Assembly: GCA_039881045.1 (NCBI GenBank)
Contig: JAYWVB010000016.1
Coordinates: 310,001 to 374,000, forward strand
Direction: 5' to 3'
From: Chaetomium olivaceum
Lineage: Eukaryota; Ascomycota; Sordariomycetes; Sordariales; Chaetomiaceae
Length of the DNA: 64,000 nucleotides
Part shown: piece by piece, positions 21,528 to 32,522 of the stretch
Numbering within the stretch: the first letter of the stretch is position 1
How the letters are laid out: each line of letters starts with the position of its first letter
Program-made: the position numbers and the translations under genes
The notes under the pieces: model-generated
The model's input: only the letters and a program-made list of their open reading frames with translations
Database searches by the model: none
Told to the model about the DNA's origin: nothing

Positions 21528-23077
21528 TCATGGCCTCGCACTCGACGGCTCAATCACAATCTGGGGCACCTGATCCAGCCTCAGACTCGGCAGCCTCAGC
21601 GACCCGTTCCGCCCATCCCCTTCTTCACCACCACCACCACCACCACCACCACCGCCACCGCCCTGCGGGCTCGACTGCGCCGCCAGATCCTCCATGTGCG
21701 TCGACAGCCGGTGGCTATGGCCATTATTCCGCCGCTCGACCGACGTCCGGCCGGGGTAGTCCGGCGGGGGATCCGGGTAGGGGCTGACGGGCCGCGAGGC
21801 GACGTCCGAGTTCCGCCGCGAGTGCAGCGGCGTGAAGTCGTCCAGGCTGACCTCGTCGTACCCGGGCGGCGGCGGCATCGCCATCTCCCCCATATCCGCG
21901 TCCTCCGGCTCGATGATCTCCGGCGGGGGAGCCCGCGTGCGGCGTGGAGGTCCCCAGGCTCGGGGTCGGGATGCGGGGTGTGGTGGCCACCGAGCTCGCG
22001 CGCGACCGCGACCGCGTGCGGCCCGCGCTGGTTAGACTATAGCCGCCGGCGCCGCTCCCGCCCGTGGTGAGCACGCCGGGGGAGTCCGGGCGGCCGTGGG
22101 CGGTGAGAGAGGTGTCGATGCTGAGGGTGGCGCTGGCGCTGCGGTCGCGGCGGCGGAAGAGGCTGTGGCTGTCGGCGGCGATGCTGGCCGTGTCGGAGAG
22201 CAGCCCCACGCGTTCGGTGGATTCGGTGCTGTTGGCGCGCACGCGCGTGCCGTCGGCCCGCGCGATGCCCACGTCGGCGTACGACACGCTGCTGACGGCC
22301 CGCTGGCGCGTGCCGCGGATCCGGTCGTGCTCCTCGCGCAGGCCTTCGATCTCGGACGTGTTGCGGCTGGCGGACCCGCGGGTTTGGTCGCGCAGCTCGC
22401 GGAGTGCGACCGCGTCGTGCGCCTCGCGCGCCTGTTGGCGTTGACGCCGCCGTTCCTCCCGTTCGGCGATTTGTCGTCGCCGAGCCGCGCGGATTTGGTA
22501 TAGCGCCTCCATCTCCTCGTCCCGCAGCGCTTCCTCCTCTTCTGCCGTCCGCATCTCTACCACCACGTCGATCCCGTCCCGCTCCCCTTCCCGCCCGAGC
22601 ACCTGCTCATTGTCGGTCGCTTTGGGTCGGTACACGGGTAGCGTCATGACACTGCGCACCGAGGTGTTGCGGTCGACGCCAGCGGTGCTGGTGGTGTCGT
22701 TTGTGGTCTGCGAGCGGGTTTCGGTGGTGGTAGATGGGGAGTTGCCTTGGCTGTTGCGGTTTATTTGAAGGGTGCTTGGGTGGTCCTCCTCGTTCCCTGC
22801 CTGTTGGTAGGCATGTTTGCGGGCGTATCTGTAGTAGAAGTGACGGAGAAAAAAGAAGATGATGACAGCAAGGACGATGCCGCCTAGTACGATTACTACA
22901 ATCTTGAAGGCGGTTGGTCAGCGTGGGTTTTAAATAGGAAGGCAGCATTCATACTTGGATCTGCTTCGAGTTGCCATTTCCATCACGGCGGCGTTGTAGT
23001 GTTGTTGAGGCCGGGTTCCTGAACGACCCATCGACAACTTTCCGAGACAGCAAAACCGCCGGAAACTGCGGGGCCAT
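21528..23077 (-). CDS. Single-pass membrane protein with coiled-coil cytosolic domain, one apparent frameshift
   Basis: Exon 1 is 22955-23077 (41 codons, MAPQFPAVLLSRKVVDG). A 52-bp intron follows, then exon 2 at 21528-22902. About 498 residues. Right after the junction is one membrane segment (IVVIVLGGIVLAVIIFFFL) with an RHFYYRYARKH stop-transfer end. Then comes the conserved VMTLPVYRPKATDNEQVLGR, an Arg/Glu-rich coiled coil (EEEEALRDEEMEALYQIRAA) and a Ser-rich, Pro-rich tail with PPPDYPGRTSVERR. The family is widespread in filamentous fungi and uncharacterised. The frame breaks in the GGGGG at 21925-21929. Before it the protein reads SLGTSTPHAGSP, and the true continuation (PEIIEPEDADMGEMAMPPPP) is in the next frame, which one fewer G would join. 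A CAC repeat at about 21630-21660 encodes poly-Gly. Confidence 0.82.
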
Positions 23078-25846
23078 GACCGCGGGAGAGCAGCGTTGAA
23101 GCCGGAAGTGAAGATTCCAGGTTCAATCGAAGACGGTGTCTGCCCGGCTACGAAGGACAAAACCTCATGCACATCGTGTGTTTCCCCGCAAGGGGGACGA
23201 AGAAATGTTTGCCGACCGGCGATGCTCGGTTGTACGAACGAAGTACAACGCTATTGTATGGGACAAGGGTCAGAGTCCGAGGCGTGAATTTGGGGGCGGC
23301 TGGGCCTCAGGAGGGGTTCTCTCAGTGGCGTTCTGTCGCGTGAATCGGGAGGTCAGGGTTCGAGACGATGGGATTGCTGAACAAGTCGATGTCGGGCACG
23401 AAGTGAAAAGTCAGGAAATCACCAAATACTGTCGACAATGCAGACGAAGAACATCAAACAATGGGGAATTGGGCTGTGGGTAAAGAGGAGGCCAGACCGG
23501 CGGCAATGGGGTTGTTCTTTTGGCTCACGGTCCCTGTGAGATGGAGGCACTGCTGCCCGCCAAGTCTGGCCGCTTCATCCGGTAAGGCTGGCCGTCCTTA
23601 CAGGGGCCAGCTGGCCGGGGGCGGCGCCGGGCATGGTGAGAATCGCTTAACAGAGTTAATTGGTAAACCCACAGAAGCTCCGTGGGGTGGAGTCGGCAAG
23701 GCTCCTTGACATTTCTTCTGCCCCCAAGTCGTCATCTCGACCGTAAGCTGGGCCACCGCGTTGCGTCAATCTATACTAGCTCGGAAAAATACCGACCAAA
23801 GCGCTTAACTCTCACGGAGGCCAACCCTCTTTACGCGATGGAACCTCGACAGACAAACTGTGCCGCTGGTGTTAGGAGGAACTCTTGTGATTTGTGATGG
23901 GATCGGCGCTCGTAGGGCAGTACCTAGTTATGGGGCCTCGCTTCCGTTCCAACTTGCAACAACACCAAGCTGATGATACGCACTGCGTATTTTCGTCTCC
24001 AGATATCCTTGCCGGCAAGGGAAAAATACTTGGTCCAGAATATATCAAGGGTTGGGCGAGATGGGCATGGTCCCACCGACCAAACGAACTAAGACAAATG
24101 CCGCCAGTTTGATCTCAGATCCCTGTGAGAAATCTCAACGGTCGGTCGACTTCACCCGAGGAGATGCAGTCCTGAAAACTGCGGCGCAGGTCGGTCTGTG
24201 GTCTGTGGTCTGTGAGGCGTCGAAGGGAATTCTGGTGTCTGCCTTTCCCGTGCTTCCTCTGCCGATCAAGGCGCCTGAATCGCCCAGCTGGTTTGACAAG
24301 CGGCGTTCCGCGTGGCTGGGACGTCAGAAGAGACTGCAGCGCCCCCCAGCTGAGTGCATGCAGGAAGGACCACGGGCAGAGCCCCTTCTGGAACTGGGCA
24401 CCGAAACTTCCAGGTTATCCGACCCTTTCACTCCATGTCCAATTGGAATGCCCCTTACCATCGATCGCTTTTCCCATCACCCATTTTTTCTCCCCGCTGA
24501 ATTACCCCGCGAAACCCGGGGAGCGTCGATTGTTGTACCTGACAGAAGCAGGTCTCAGATCTGGCAACCTTTCCAAGATTATGCAACCACCTCATACCAC
24601 CCTGAGCCACCCTCCCTGAACGCGTCAGCTGCAAGTTTGCAGTCGCCCGTCCCCTCGCGGCAAGCAATCATCAAGCAGCGGGCCAATCCGCGACCAAGAC
24701 CCGAAGCTTTCGCCAGAGCGTTGCATCAGCCATTCCTTGCAGCGTGGGCATCGGCTGCTGTCCAATCGCTGGCCTTGTCAAGTCATGCTGACCGGCTGGT
24801 CGGGGTTGCCGTTAAGAACTCTTGGGACGGACTGCTCTTTGGCACCGTCTTGCTCGCCGGTTCGCATGCTGACTTGCAGAGAGCGATGGTGGTTTGGGTT
24901 TCAGAGTCCTGGGGAGCTCGTCTGGGAAGTTTCCTGGCAAACCAAACACTGCCGACACAAACAATGCAACAACGCAGATCGTATACAAACCCAGTAATTA
25001 CGCCGCACACAAGGCAGAGATGCGATACTTGACTCGGGGATTCCTGGACTGGGTGTCGTTTCATGAGACCCCACAAACAGTATTACGGACGAAATACTCG
25101 TGCATTTTGAGTCGCGCCTGTTTCTCATGATCAAAATAAACGGTGTGCCGGAGGCCACATACAGAAAGGGCAAACCCACGCAAACTCTACGATACCGGGA
25201 GATTCAGAGTCCAATCCCAGGTCAGAAGACGTACGACATGGGACGACTGGGAGGAGCGTATCGTAAATGGCCCTGTTCATTCTATTCTCCAACGAAATTA
25301 GAGTATCAAAATGATGCGGATCATGAGATGGATATACCCTCAGAACCGCCAGATCACAAAGCGAAGAGGCCCTTTCATTCGCCGGCACGTTGGTTGGTGA
25401 CGGTTACCAAGCCAGGGACTCATTGCAGATTCGGGAGATACAAACCGATTGACTCGATCCCAGGATCCGTCCGGGGCATACCTAAGGAGTTCCTGCCGAA
25501 TGCCGGATGTGGTCGGTGAGGCCGGCCAAAGCCGGACCCCGGATATCGGAGCCACCGGGCCAACGGCCCCACTTACTTGCACATGCTCACATGCAAACAT
25601 ACATACATTCGGCGCAATCCGCAATCCGGGCAATTTTCATTTCATCACCATATTTGGGCAATCTCATCCGATTCTGTTCTTTGACGTTTTTAGTCAATCA
25701 ACAATTCAGAAGTTCAACAAAGGGTGACCAAGGGCATTCCCAAATTCTCAGCACTTAACAGGGACGGATCAATACAAGTCACACTCGTCATCGAAGCTTG
25801 AACCTCGGCTCTCCCCCCTCATCGGTACGATTGTTCCTAAAGCATC
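23078..25846. other. Long intergenic region
   Basis: About 2.8 kb. It holds one unusually long open frame (see 24061-25032) and otherwise no recognisable gene. The last 200 bp have CT-rich sequence typical of the leader of the following gene. Confidence 0.4.
24061..25032 (+). other. Long orphan open frame, coding status unclear
   Basis: From ATG 24061 the frame stays open for 323 codons without introns. The translation (GMVPPTKRTKTNAASLISD...) has no domain, signal peptide or membrane pattern I know, and is rich in Ser, Arg, Pro and Ala. It could be a lineage-specific gene or a chance open frame in GC-rich DNA. Confidence 0.2.
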
Positions 25847-26704
25847 ATGGCCACAAACGTATCGGCTGTCGAAGACCATATCGTGAAGCAGCTACAGAAG
25901 TACACTACGTGCGTGACCTAGGTAACCGTCACGGAGAATACATAATAACTTATTGACCACCCTTATACAGATGCGATGTCTCAGACGCCCTCGTCAAGCT
26001 CAAGATTCACAATGGCGGCTTTCTACCCGGTATCACCATGTGGTCGCCCCAACGCCAGGACGGGGCTACCAAAATAGTTGGACCGGCGTATACCGTGCAG
26101 TATGCCCCGCTGGACGACAAGAGGCCCAAGTGGCCCACTCATTACGTTGGGCTTATCCTGCTTTGAATTTGAACTGAATCAAGGACTAAGACACGAGCTA
26201 GATCGATTCTGTTCCTGCCGGCGCCGTTGTCTTCGTGACATCCACTCCCAGCACGTCGAATGCTCTCTACGGAGGGTTGATGAGCACTCGGGCTAAGGCA
26301 AGCGGTGCCGTGGGTTCCGTTATCGATGGCCGCTTCCGGGATTTGCAGGAACAGAAAGACCTACAGTACCCGGTGCGTTGAGACCTCCCGCCGTTACGGT
26401 TTGAAGCATAACTAAAACAACTCAGGTATTTGCTCGCGACGTGGGCACGGCCCCACCTGGTCCCGTGTTGAAGGTTGTCGCGGTCAACGAACCAGTCAAG
26501 GCTTGTAATGATGGCAGTGATATTGTCATCAATCCTGGGGACTACCTGATCGGGGACGTCAATGGGGTCGTTGTTTTGCCCAAAGAGCTTGCTGAGCAGG
26601 CTTTGTCACTCATGGAGAAGCAGGTTGAGGCGGATTGGAAAATGGCCATTGCGATCCAAAACGGAATGACCTTTGCCGAGGCCAGCAAGAAGTTCAGGTC
26701 GTGA
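25847..26704 (+). CDS. RraA-like HMG/oxaloacetate aldolase family protein
   Basis: Four exons: 25847-25908, 25971-26145, 26202-26372, 26426-26704; 228 residues. Intron 2 uses GTTGGG as donor, an uncommon but valid GT site, and ends CTAG before ATCGATTC. Family blocks in order: TCDVSDALVKL near residue 22, the gating strand IVGPAYTVQYAPLD, GGLMSTRAKASGAVGSVIDG followed by RFRDLQ (the G-D/R-D metal and substrate site), then VFARDVGTAPPGPV, and INPGDYLIGDVNGVVVLPKE. Fungal homologues such as yeast Yer010c act as divalent-metal-dependent 4-hydroxy-4-methyl-2-oxoglutarate/oxaloacetate aldolases. Physiological role is unsettled. It is convergent with the methyltransferase gene. Confidence 0.9.
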
Positions 26705-26788
26705 AGCAGGGAGAGCATGTCGAGAACAAATCAATAGGATAGTTGTGGATAAATACACTCGCTGCCACTAGTCCTGATACTTCTCTCC

Positions 26789-27556
26789 TCATTTTTTCAC
26801 GGCCTTTACGACAGCAAAGAACGGGTTCGCCACCAATTCCTTCCAAAACTCGGGATCCTTCTGCACCGCCTCGGCCGCTTCCAACGGCACCAGCTCGACG
26901 TTGGTCAGCCCGGCCTGCTCATACACCTCGGCCGAGCTAGCGCGGAGAATATCGAGCGTCGCCGCGTCAAACTCGATGGGCGGAGTGCAATGCATTACCA
27001 CAGTGTACTTGACCCCGCCGGGGATGGGCTTGTATGCCTTAAACGTCACGCCGTACTTGCCCGTCCTGAGATTGTCGGTATGCGGGTCGGCCATCCGGAT
27101 ACCCACAAACCGGCCGCCCGTCTTCAGGTTGCCGACCACGTTTTCAAACATGGCATCCAGCACCTCGCGCGTTTCGCTATGGTCGAACACCCAGTTGGCC
27201 ATGACCACGTCGTAGCCCTCCGGGCGGAGGGGCAGGTGCGACAGCGGCTTGGCGGCGTCGGCCTCGAAGAAGCGCATGACGTTGCGCCCGAGCGACTTCT
27301 CGATGTCCTCGGCCACCTTCATCATGCCGGGCGAGATGTCGACGATGTCGACGGCGACGGCGCCGAGATCGATGGCCTCGCGCGCATGGATGCCGCTGCC
27401 GCCGCCGACGTCGAGCACGGTGAGCCCTGTGAGGTCCCCTAGGGCGAGGCCGATGAGTTGGCCCTCGAGGGTGGCGGCGGGGGTGGTGTTGTATTGGTTG
27501 TTGTACTCAGCGGCAACGCTGTCGTACTCCTGCTTGATTTGTGCTGGGTCGGACAT
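26789..27556 (-). CDS. Class I SAM-dependent methyltransferase
   Basis: Single exon of 255 residues, MSDPAQIKQEYDSVAAEYNN. Motif I of the SAM-binding Rossmann fold is VLDVGGGSGIHARE near residue 47. The acidic residue binding the ribose is in VDIVDISPGMM, motif II/post-I is FFEADAAKP, and motif IV is YDVVMANWVFDH. The C-terminal half (GGVKYTVVMHCTPPIEFDAA) is typical of fungal UbiE/ToxA-like small-molecule methyltransferases, so the acceptor is probably a small metabolite. Length is normal and no introns are needed. The protein is presumably cytosolic. Nothing ties it to a defined pathway. Confidence 0.92.
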   Translation of the reverse strand: MSDPAQIKQEYDSVAAEYNNQYNTTPAATLEGQLIGLALGDLTGLTVLDVGGGSGIHAREAIDLGAVAVDIVDISPGMMKVAEDIEKSLGRNVMRFFEADAAKPLSHLPLRPEGYDVVMANWVFDHSETREVLDAMFENVVGNLKTGGRFVGIRMADPHTDNLRTGKYGVTFKAYKPIPGGVKYTVVMHCTPPIEFDAATLDILRASSAEVYEQAGLTNVELVPLEAAEAVQKDPEFWKELVANPFFAVVKAVKK

Positions 27557-28267
27557 GGTGGGCGGTGAGAGTGTCTGCCGGGTGTTGGAACCAGGGATAT
27601 ATACGTAAGTCGAGTTGGGTGCAGGGGTTGAGCTGCCGGGTACCTTTTCCTATCTCAGTACTCTAGGTAGTCGTACTATGAAAATGAAGGAAAAGCTATG
27701 GAATGACCATAGTCAGGCTGCCCCTGATCTCGACCCCTCATCATCGATGACGCTAGACAGCCGGATCAACGACTCCTCCGGCATCTTGCATGCACAAGGT
27801 AGCAATGGAGGCTCCAAGACGAACTGTCACTCATGCCACTTACCGAAGCATGCTGCAGAACAGCCTCCGATTCCTAACAGAGCCATTGTGATTGGCAAAT
27901 GGAAAGGGAGAAATGCCGCGCATGGTGATGAGATTTTAATATTAAGCCACCATCCCGGCCTCGAGTTTATTCTGGAAACGTGCTCACCTGGGATTCAACC
28001 GACCAGTCTTTATGCAGGTTGCGGCACAGATCCCGGACGCCCCCTACCGCATTGGGTGCGTCAATGACACCTAACTTGCTCATTCCCACTCACAAATGGC
28101 TGAAATGGGCAATAGACACAGACAGGCTCCGCGGCCAGTGCCATATTACAAGAGCGGATAAGGTTCAGGTTACTTATCCCGAATATGTCCTCTTCGCGTT
28201 TGCTTCACACTCGGAGACGTTTGGGTGAACATCGAAAGCAACCGCCATCGCGGAGCTCACATCCACC
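27557..28267. other. Promoter region of the ferric reductase gene
   Basis: Divergent region between the methyltransferase and ferric reductase genes. It contains the paired GATA-type sites listed separately. Nothing else is recognised. Confidence 0.5.
28156..28179. promoter_or_regulatory. Inverted GATA-site pair upstream of ferric reductase
   Basis: GGATAAG (28156-28162) and its exact reverse complement CTTATCC (28173-28179) are separated by 10 bp. They lie about 90 bp before the ferric reductase ATG. GATA factors bind HGATAR sites, and the fungal iron repressor SreA/Urbs1 class does so at siderophore and reductive iron genes. Use here as an iron operator is inference. Confidence 0.45.
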
Positions 28268-30538
28268 ATGAGGACTCATCTGCTTCTCGGGCTGCTGCTC
28301 GGCGTCCTACCATGGACCGCCGTCGCCCTGATCGGCGCCGGCGGCCAAAGAATGTTCTATCCAGCATGTGCGTATGCATGTCTTAGAGCTCTCGACCCCT
28401 ACATGCTCGATTGTTCTAGCCACGATAGCATGGGAGGCGGACACTCTCACGGTAGCATGGGTATGACATCGCCAGAATGCCGATCCGATAACAAGCCCTA
28501 CTTGTCAACACTGGCGTGGTGTATGCACACTCGGTGCATCAACGATGGCGTGCCGACCTGGGAGCTGGAGAAGTTCTGGGTCGAGCAGGCAACGCAAGAT
28601 CCAAACGTAGCCCCGAAGTACGACTACGGCACCACCGTTGCCAACATCTCCGAGCCGCCAAAGGAGGTGGCCGACCCGGAAGACATGCTCGAGACCACCG
28701 CCCTGGCGCCCGAGATTCCCTGGAGGACGCAATACAACACCATGACCACCATGGAGTACGAAGAAACGATGCACACACGATACGGGTACGCAGCCATCTC
28801 CCTTCACTTCCCCCCTCTCAAATCCCACCCCCCAGCACTAACAGCCCCCCACCACAGCCTCATAATCCTCGTCGTCGGCTTCGGCATCCCCATCTTCTTC
28901 ACCATCCTCCGCCACGTCCCCTACATGTCCTCCCTCCTCGACCGCCTCACCCCCCACCTCGTCTACCCCGCAACCTGGCCAGGCGGGCGGCAAGTCCGAC
29001 CGCTCCCCTACCTCGTCGGCAACGCGCCCACGCTCGGCCAGGCGCTGTACGTGGCCGTCCTGCTCGTGCTCAGCATCGTGCTCTCGGCCGTCTCGTACCG
29101 CTCCATGCAGCCCAACGCCTGGTACGAGACCCAGTACCAGGAGATTCTGGCGTGGGTCATGTACCGCACGGGGGTTTTGGCGTTCGCGCTGTTTCCGTTG
29201 GTGTTGTTGTTGGGGGGGAGGAATAATGTGCTGTTGTGGTTGAGTGATTGGTCGCATGCGACTTTTGTCTTGTTGCATCGATGGGTGGCCAGGTTGTTTG
29301 CCCTGCAGGTGCTGCTGCATTCGATTGTGGCGCTGGTGCTGTACAAAGATACGGGGGCGTATCCGGCGGAGGAGTCGCAGCTGTATTGGATTTGGGGTGC
29401 CGTGGCGACGGTTGCGGTTAGTGTTATGGTGGTGGTGAGTGGGTTGCCGGTGCGGCGGTGGTCGTATGAGATCTTCTTAATTCTGCATATCCTGTTGGCG
29501 GTGTTTGTGGTGGTTGGGTGTTGGTATCACGTCGAGCTGCGATTTGAGCGGAAGTTTGGGTATGAGATGTGGTATGTTCTTTTTCTTTTGTCTTTCGTTC
29601 CCCCCTTACCTACCCCTGAACGGATCAATACTCACAAGACGAATGACAGGATCTACACAGCATGCGCAGTTTGGTTTTTCGACCGGCTCATCCGAGTCTT
29701 CCGCGTTCTTAAAGCCGGCGTTCGCCGCGCCAGGGTGACCGAGATCGGCGACGACTTTGTCCGCGTCGACATCGAGGGCATCCGCTGGGGCACCACGCCC
29801 GGCCAGCACGCCTACGTGTACTTCCCCACGCTCAACCCGCTCCGGCCGTGGGAGAACCACCCGTTCTCCCTTCTCCCCTCCTCCATTCTCTCCCCGCCAA
29901 CAGCACCCCCCACGACAGCCACCACCACTCACGCAGGTCCCGGCGCCTCCTCAGACGACGACCCCGAAAAGTCCTCCCCCAAACCCGCCCCCACCGCCAC
30001 CACAACCACCACCTCCCACTCCCACTCACAATCCAACCCCCCATCCGCCGCAGGAATAACATTCATAATCCGCAAATCCCTCGGCCTCACCCAGCTCCTC
30101 AAAACCCACACCTCCCTGCCCGCCCTCCTCGACGGGCCCTACCCCAACAACCCAACCTTCGCCATCCAGCGATGCGACCGCGTGCTGCTCATCGCCGGCG
30201 GAATCGGCATCACAGGCCTACTCCCCTGGGCACGCTTCCACCCCAACGCGCGGCTGTGCTGGAGCGTGCGGGCTAGCGCGGCGGGGCTGGTTGAGGCGTT
30301 GGGGCCGGCGCTGGAGGGGCTGCCTGAAGGGGAAGGGAAGAGGGAGGTGAGGGTAGGGAGACGGTTTGAGGTGAGGGGGTTGGTGGAGGAGGAGGTGGCG
30401 GCGGGGTGGAAGAGGATTGGGGTGGTGGTTTGTGGGCCGGGAGGGTTGTGTGATGAGGTGAGGGCGGTGGTGGCGGAGGTGGGGAAGAGAGAGAAGGGGG
30501 TTGTGTTGGAGTTGGAGGTGGATGCTTATTCTTGGTGA
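28268..30538 (+). CDS. Ferric/cupric reductase transmembrane protein (FRE family)
   Basis: Three exons: 28268-28785, 28858-29571, 29650-30538; 706 residues. Both introns are multiples of three and open in frame, so an unspliced reading is also stop-free, but clear GTACGC...CACAG and GTATGT...GACAG sites mark them. Signal peptide at residues 1-21. A Cys-rich ectodomain with a His/Met-rich stretch (HDSMGGGHSHGSMGM). Heme-binding transmembrane core with HRWVARLFALQVLLHSIVAL and ILHILLAVFVVVGCWYHVE (paired His on two helices). FAD site PGQHAYVYFPTLNPLRPWEN plus HPFSLL, and NADPH site LIAGGIGITGLLPW. A low-complexity Ser/Thr/Pro/His insert splits the FAD domain. It reduces Fe3+ or Cu2+ at the plasma membrane for uptake. 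Confidence 0.93.
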   Translation: MRTHLLLGLLLGVLPWTAVALIGAGGQRMFYPACAYACLRALDPYMLDCSSHDSMGGGHSHGSMGMTSPECRSDNKPYLSTLAWCMHTRCINDGVPTWELEKFWVEQATQDPNVAPKYDYGTTVANISEPPKEVADPEDMLETTALAPEIPWRTQYNTMTTMEYEETMHTRYGYAAISLHFPPLKSHPPALTAPHHSLIILVVGFGIPIFFTILRHVPYMSSLLDRLTPHLVYPATWPGGRQVRPLPYLVGNAPTLGQALYVAVLLVLSIVLSAVSYRSMQPNAWYETQYQEILAWVMYRTGVLAFALFPLVLLLGGRNNVLLWLSDWSHATFVLLHRWVARLFALQVLLHSIVALVLYKDTGAYPAEESQLYWIWGAVATVAVSVMVVVSGLPVRRWSYEIFLILHILLAVFVVVGCWYHVELRFERKFGYEMWYVLFLLSFVPPLPTPERINTHKTNDRIYTACAVWFFDRLIRVFRVLKAGVRRARVTEIGDDFVRVDIEGIRWGTTPGQHAYVYFPTLNPLRPWENHPFSLLPSSILSPPTAPPTTATTTHAGPGASSDDDPEKSSPKPAPTATTTTTSHSHSQSNPPSAAGITFIIRKSLGLTQLLKTHTSLPALLDGPYPNNPTFAIQRCDRVLLIAGGIGITGLLPWARFHPNARLCWSVRASAAGLVEALGPALEGLPEGEGKREVRVGRRFEVRGLVEEEVAAGWKRIGVVVCGPGGLCDEVRAVVAEVGKREKGVVLELEVDAYSW

Positions 30539-31054
30539 TTATAGAAGGGGGGAAGGGGGGGGGCGCTCAGTTTGTTGAGCTGGCTGAGCTTTTCCGGGTT
30601 TCTTTTCAGTTGCGATAGTTTTGGATTATTGGGCTTAGGAATCTGATTCGGTCGACTTTACGCCGAATGGTCTGTTATTCATGCTAGATACCACGGGAGA
30701 TTAATACCTGTTTTACGAACTGGCCACGATGCCTCGTTCAATGTTACTGCTTAGAATGAAGGCCAGGCTTTACCTTTCGGCCAAATCTTACTTTTACTTT
30801 AGAGAATTACTGATACAACATATTTACTTGTAAAGCTGCCCCATGGAGTGTCTGGTCAGCGGCGAGGGGAGAGACAAGATTTTTCACTTGGAGAATGGAG
30901 GGTATCTCATTTTGCTTTGCCGCTTGATGTAGCAGCATTATTAATATTACATGAACTAACTAAACTAATACGAGCATATCCAAGTACATCCAATTCCGCT
31001 ATTTCCCCATTTTGGACGCCAACCCAAATGACAATTCTTCACACGTCACTGCTC
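30539..31054. other. Convergent intergenic region
   Basis: 3' regions of the ferric reductase and the MFS gene, AT-rich from about 30600. No gene is seen. Confidence 0.5.
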
Positions 31055-32522
31055 TCAGTGCTCTGCCTCAGCAGCCTTCCTCTTCTTCTCCTTAGCACTG
31101 ACAAGGGCAGCGCAGGCGACCAGAACCGTCCCAACCAGCATGACCGCGCCGCAGAAGATGATCAGCCCAACGATGTTATCACCACCATCGGCAATGGCTC
31201 CCTGGGCTGGCAGGCCCGTCAGACTGGCGACAGCGACGATGGCAAAGAATGTTCCCAGCATGACGCCCAGGTCGTGCGTGTGGCCGCCGGCGACCTCGAT
31301 CAGCGCGGGCGACATGAGCGACACGAAGGCGCCGGACACGAAGCCGAACAGGACGACGAAGACAACGAGGCCGCCGAGCGAGTTGTGGTAGTTGATGGGC
31401 AGCCAGATCGCCAGCACCATGACGGCTGAGAGGAACGCGCACAGGGTGATGACTCGCAGAGAGGATCCGACCTTGTCAGAGTACATGTTGGGGAGAATGC
31501 GGCCGGGGATGGAGGCGGCGCTGAGAGGTGGAAGTTAGCAAGACTATTTCCAGTGGTGCAACACGGCGGAAAGTTAAACTTACTTGAGAATGGCGACGGT
31601 GTAAAGCGCGATGTGCTCGGTCTTCGGGTTCATGGACGCAAAGATGGGCAGGTAGTCAAACGGGCCAAAGAGACCCCAGAAGAAGAGGAAGCTACCGGAG
31701 ACGAAGAGGAGGTAAGCTGGCTTCTTGAAAGTTGCGAAGCTGATCAGGGTTTTACGCCCGGCCAGGCCTTTGGGCGGGAGTGGGCTGGTGACGAGCAGAT
31801 TGGCGATGGCGAGCATGATACCGATCATGAGGGCCGTGTACCGCAAGGTCTGGCGGAAGCCAATCTGGTCGAAGAGACGGGCGAGCATGATGGGGAAGAC
31901 GACGCCACCACACGAACTGCCGCTGGCAACGATACCCATGACGAGAGCCCTTTTTTTCTTGAAATACTGGCCAGCAGCAACCAGACCCGGGATAAAAGTC
32001 CCCGCCGCACCCAGACCGAAGCACAAGGACTGAGCCAGGAAGATGTGCCAGTATTCGGTGGCAAAGGACAGGGCGATAAGTCCACCCACGGAGAAGATGG
32101 CGGCCGGGATGAGAATGGCCCGTACACCAAACATGTCAACACCCATACCAACTGGCTGGGAGAGGAAGAACATCAAAAACAACTGCATGGTCAAGATCCA
32201 CGTGATATTGGATGATGTCTCTTTGGGCAGGATCTCCTTCTCGTAGACAAACTGGAATGAACCCAGACTGTGTGGGTGACAAGGGTTAGCTGATGTCAGT
32301 GTTAGTCGGGAATCCAGTCAACTCTTACGCATTGATGAAGCCAAAGGAGCAGAACTGGCAGAGCCAACCGCCGGCCACGGTCATCCACGCACGGGTACCA
32401 CCATCGGGAGGAACAAACGGCGCCGGCTGTGGAGTTTCGACGGCCTCGACGGGTGCCGCTGGGGTGAGGACGGTATCGTCGGGTGACATTGAGGTCGATG
32501 ACCGGGGCTTTTCTGTTGACAT
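31055..32522 (-). CDS. MFS transporter, monocarboxylate-carrier (MCH) family, second copy
   Basis: Three exons (32329-32522, 31584-32267, 31055-31520) with 61- and 63-bp introns; 447 residues. The signature PPDGGTRAWMTVAGGWLCQF opens TM1. Then come GSFQFVYEKEILPKE, SSNITWILTMQLFLMFF, QYFKKKRALVMGIVASGSS after TM4, PAYLLFVSGSFLFFWGLFGP and SIPGRILPNMYSDKVG. The C-terminus ends in a Lys/Glu-rich tail (KEKKRKAAEAEH). It is the same family as the carrier at 18.6-20 kb but clearly diverged, so not a recent duplicate. The substrate is unknown. Three TCCGCGGA palindromes lie 320-395 bp upstream, possible operator sites for a Zn2Cys6 factor. Confidence 0.93.

Noticed and set aside
21628..21662. Poly-His tract on the + strand (CAC repeat)
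   Set aside because: It is the reverse of a GGT/GTG repeat encoding poly-Gly in the minus-strand membrane protein, not a separate coding feature.
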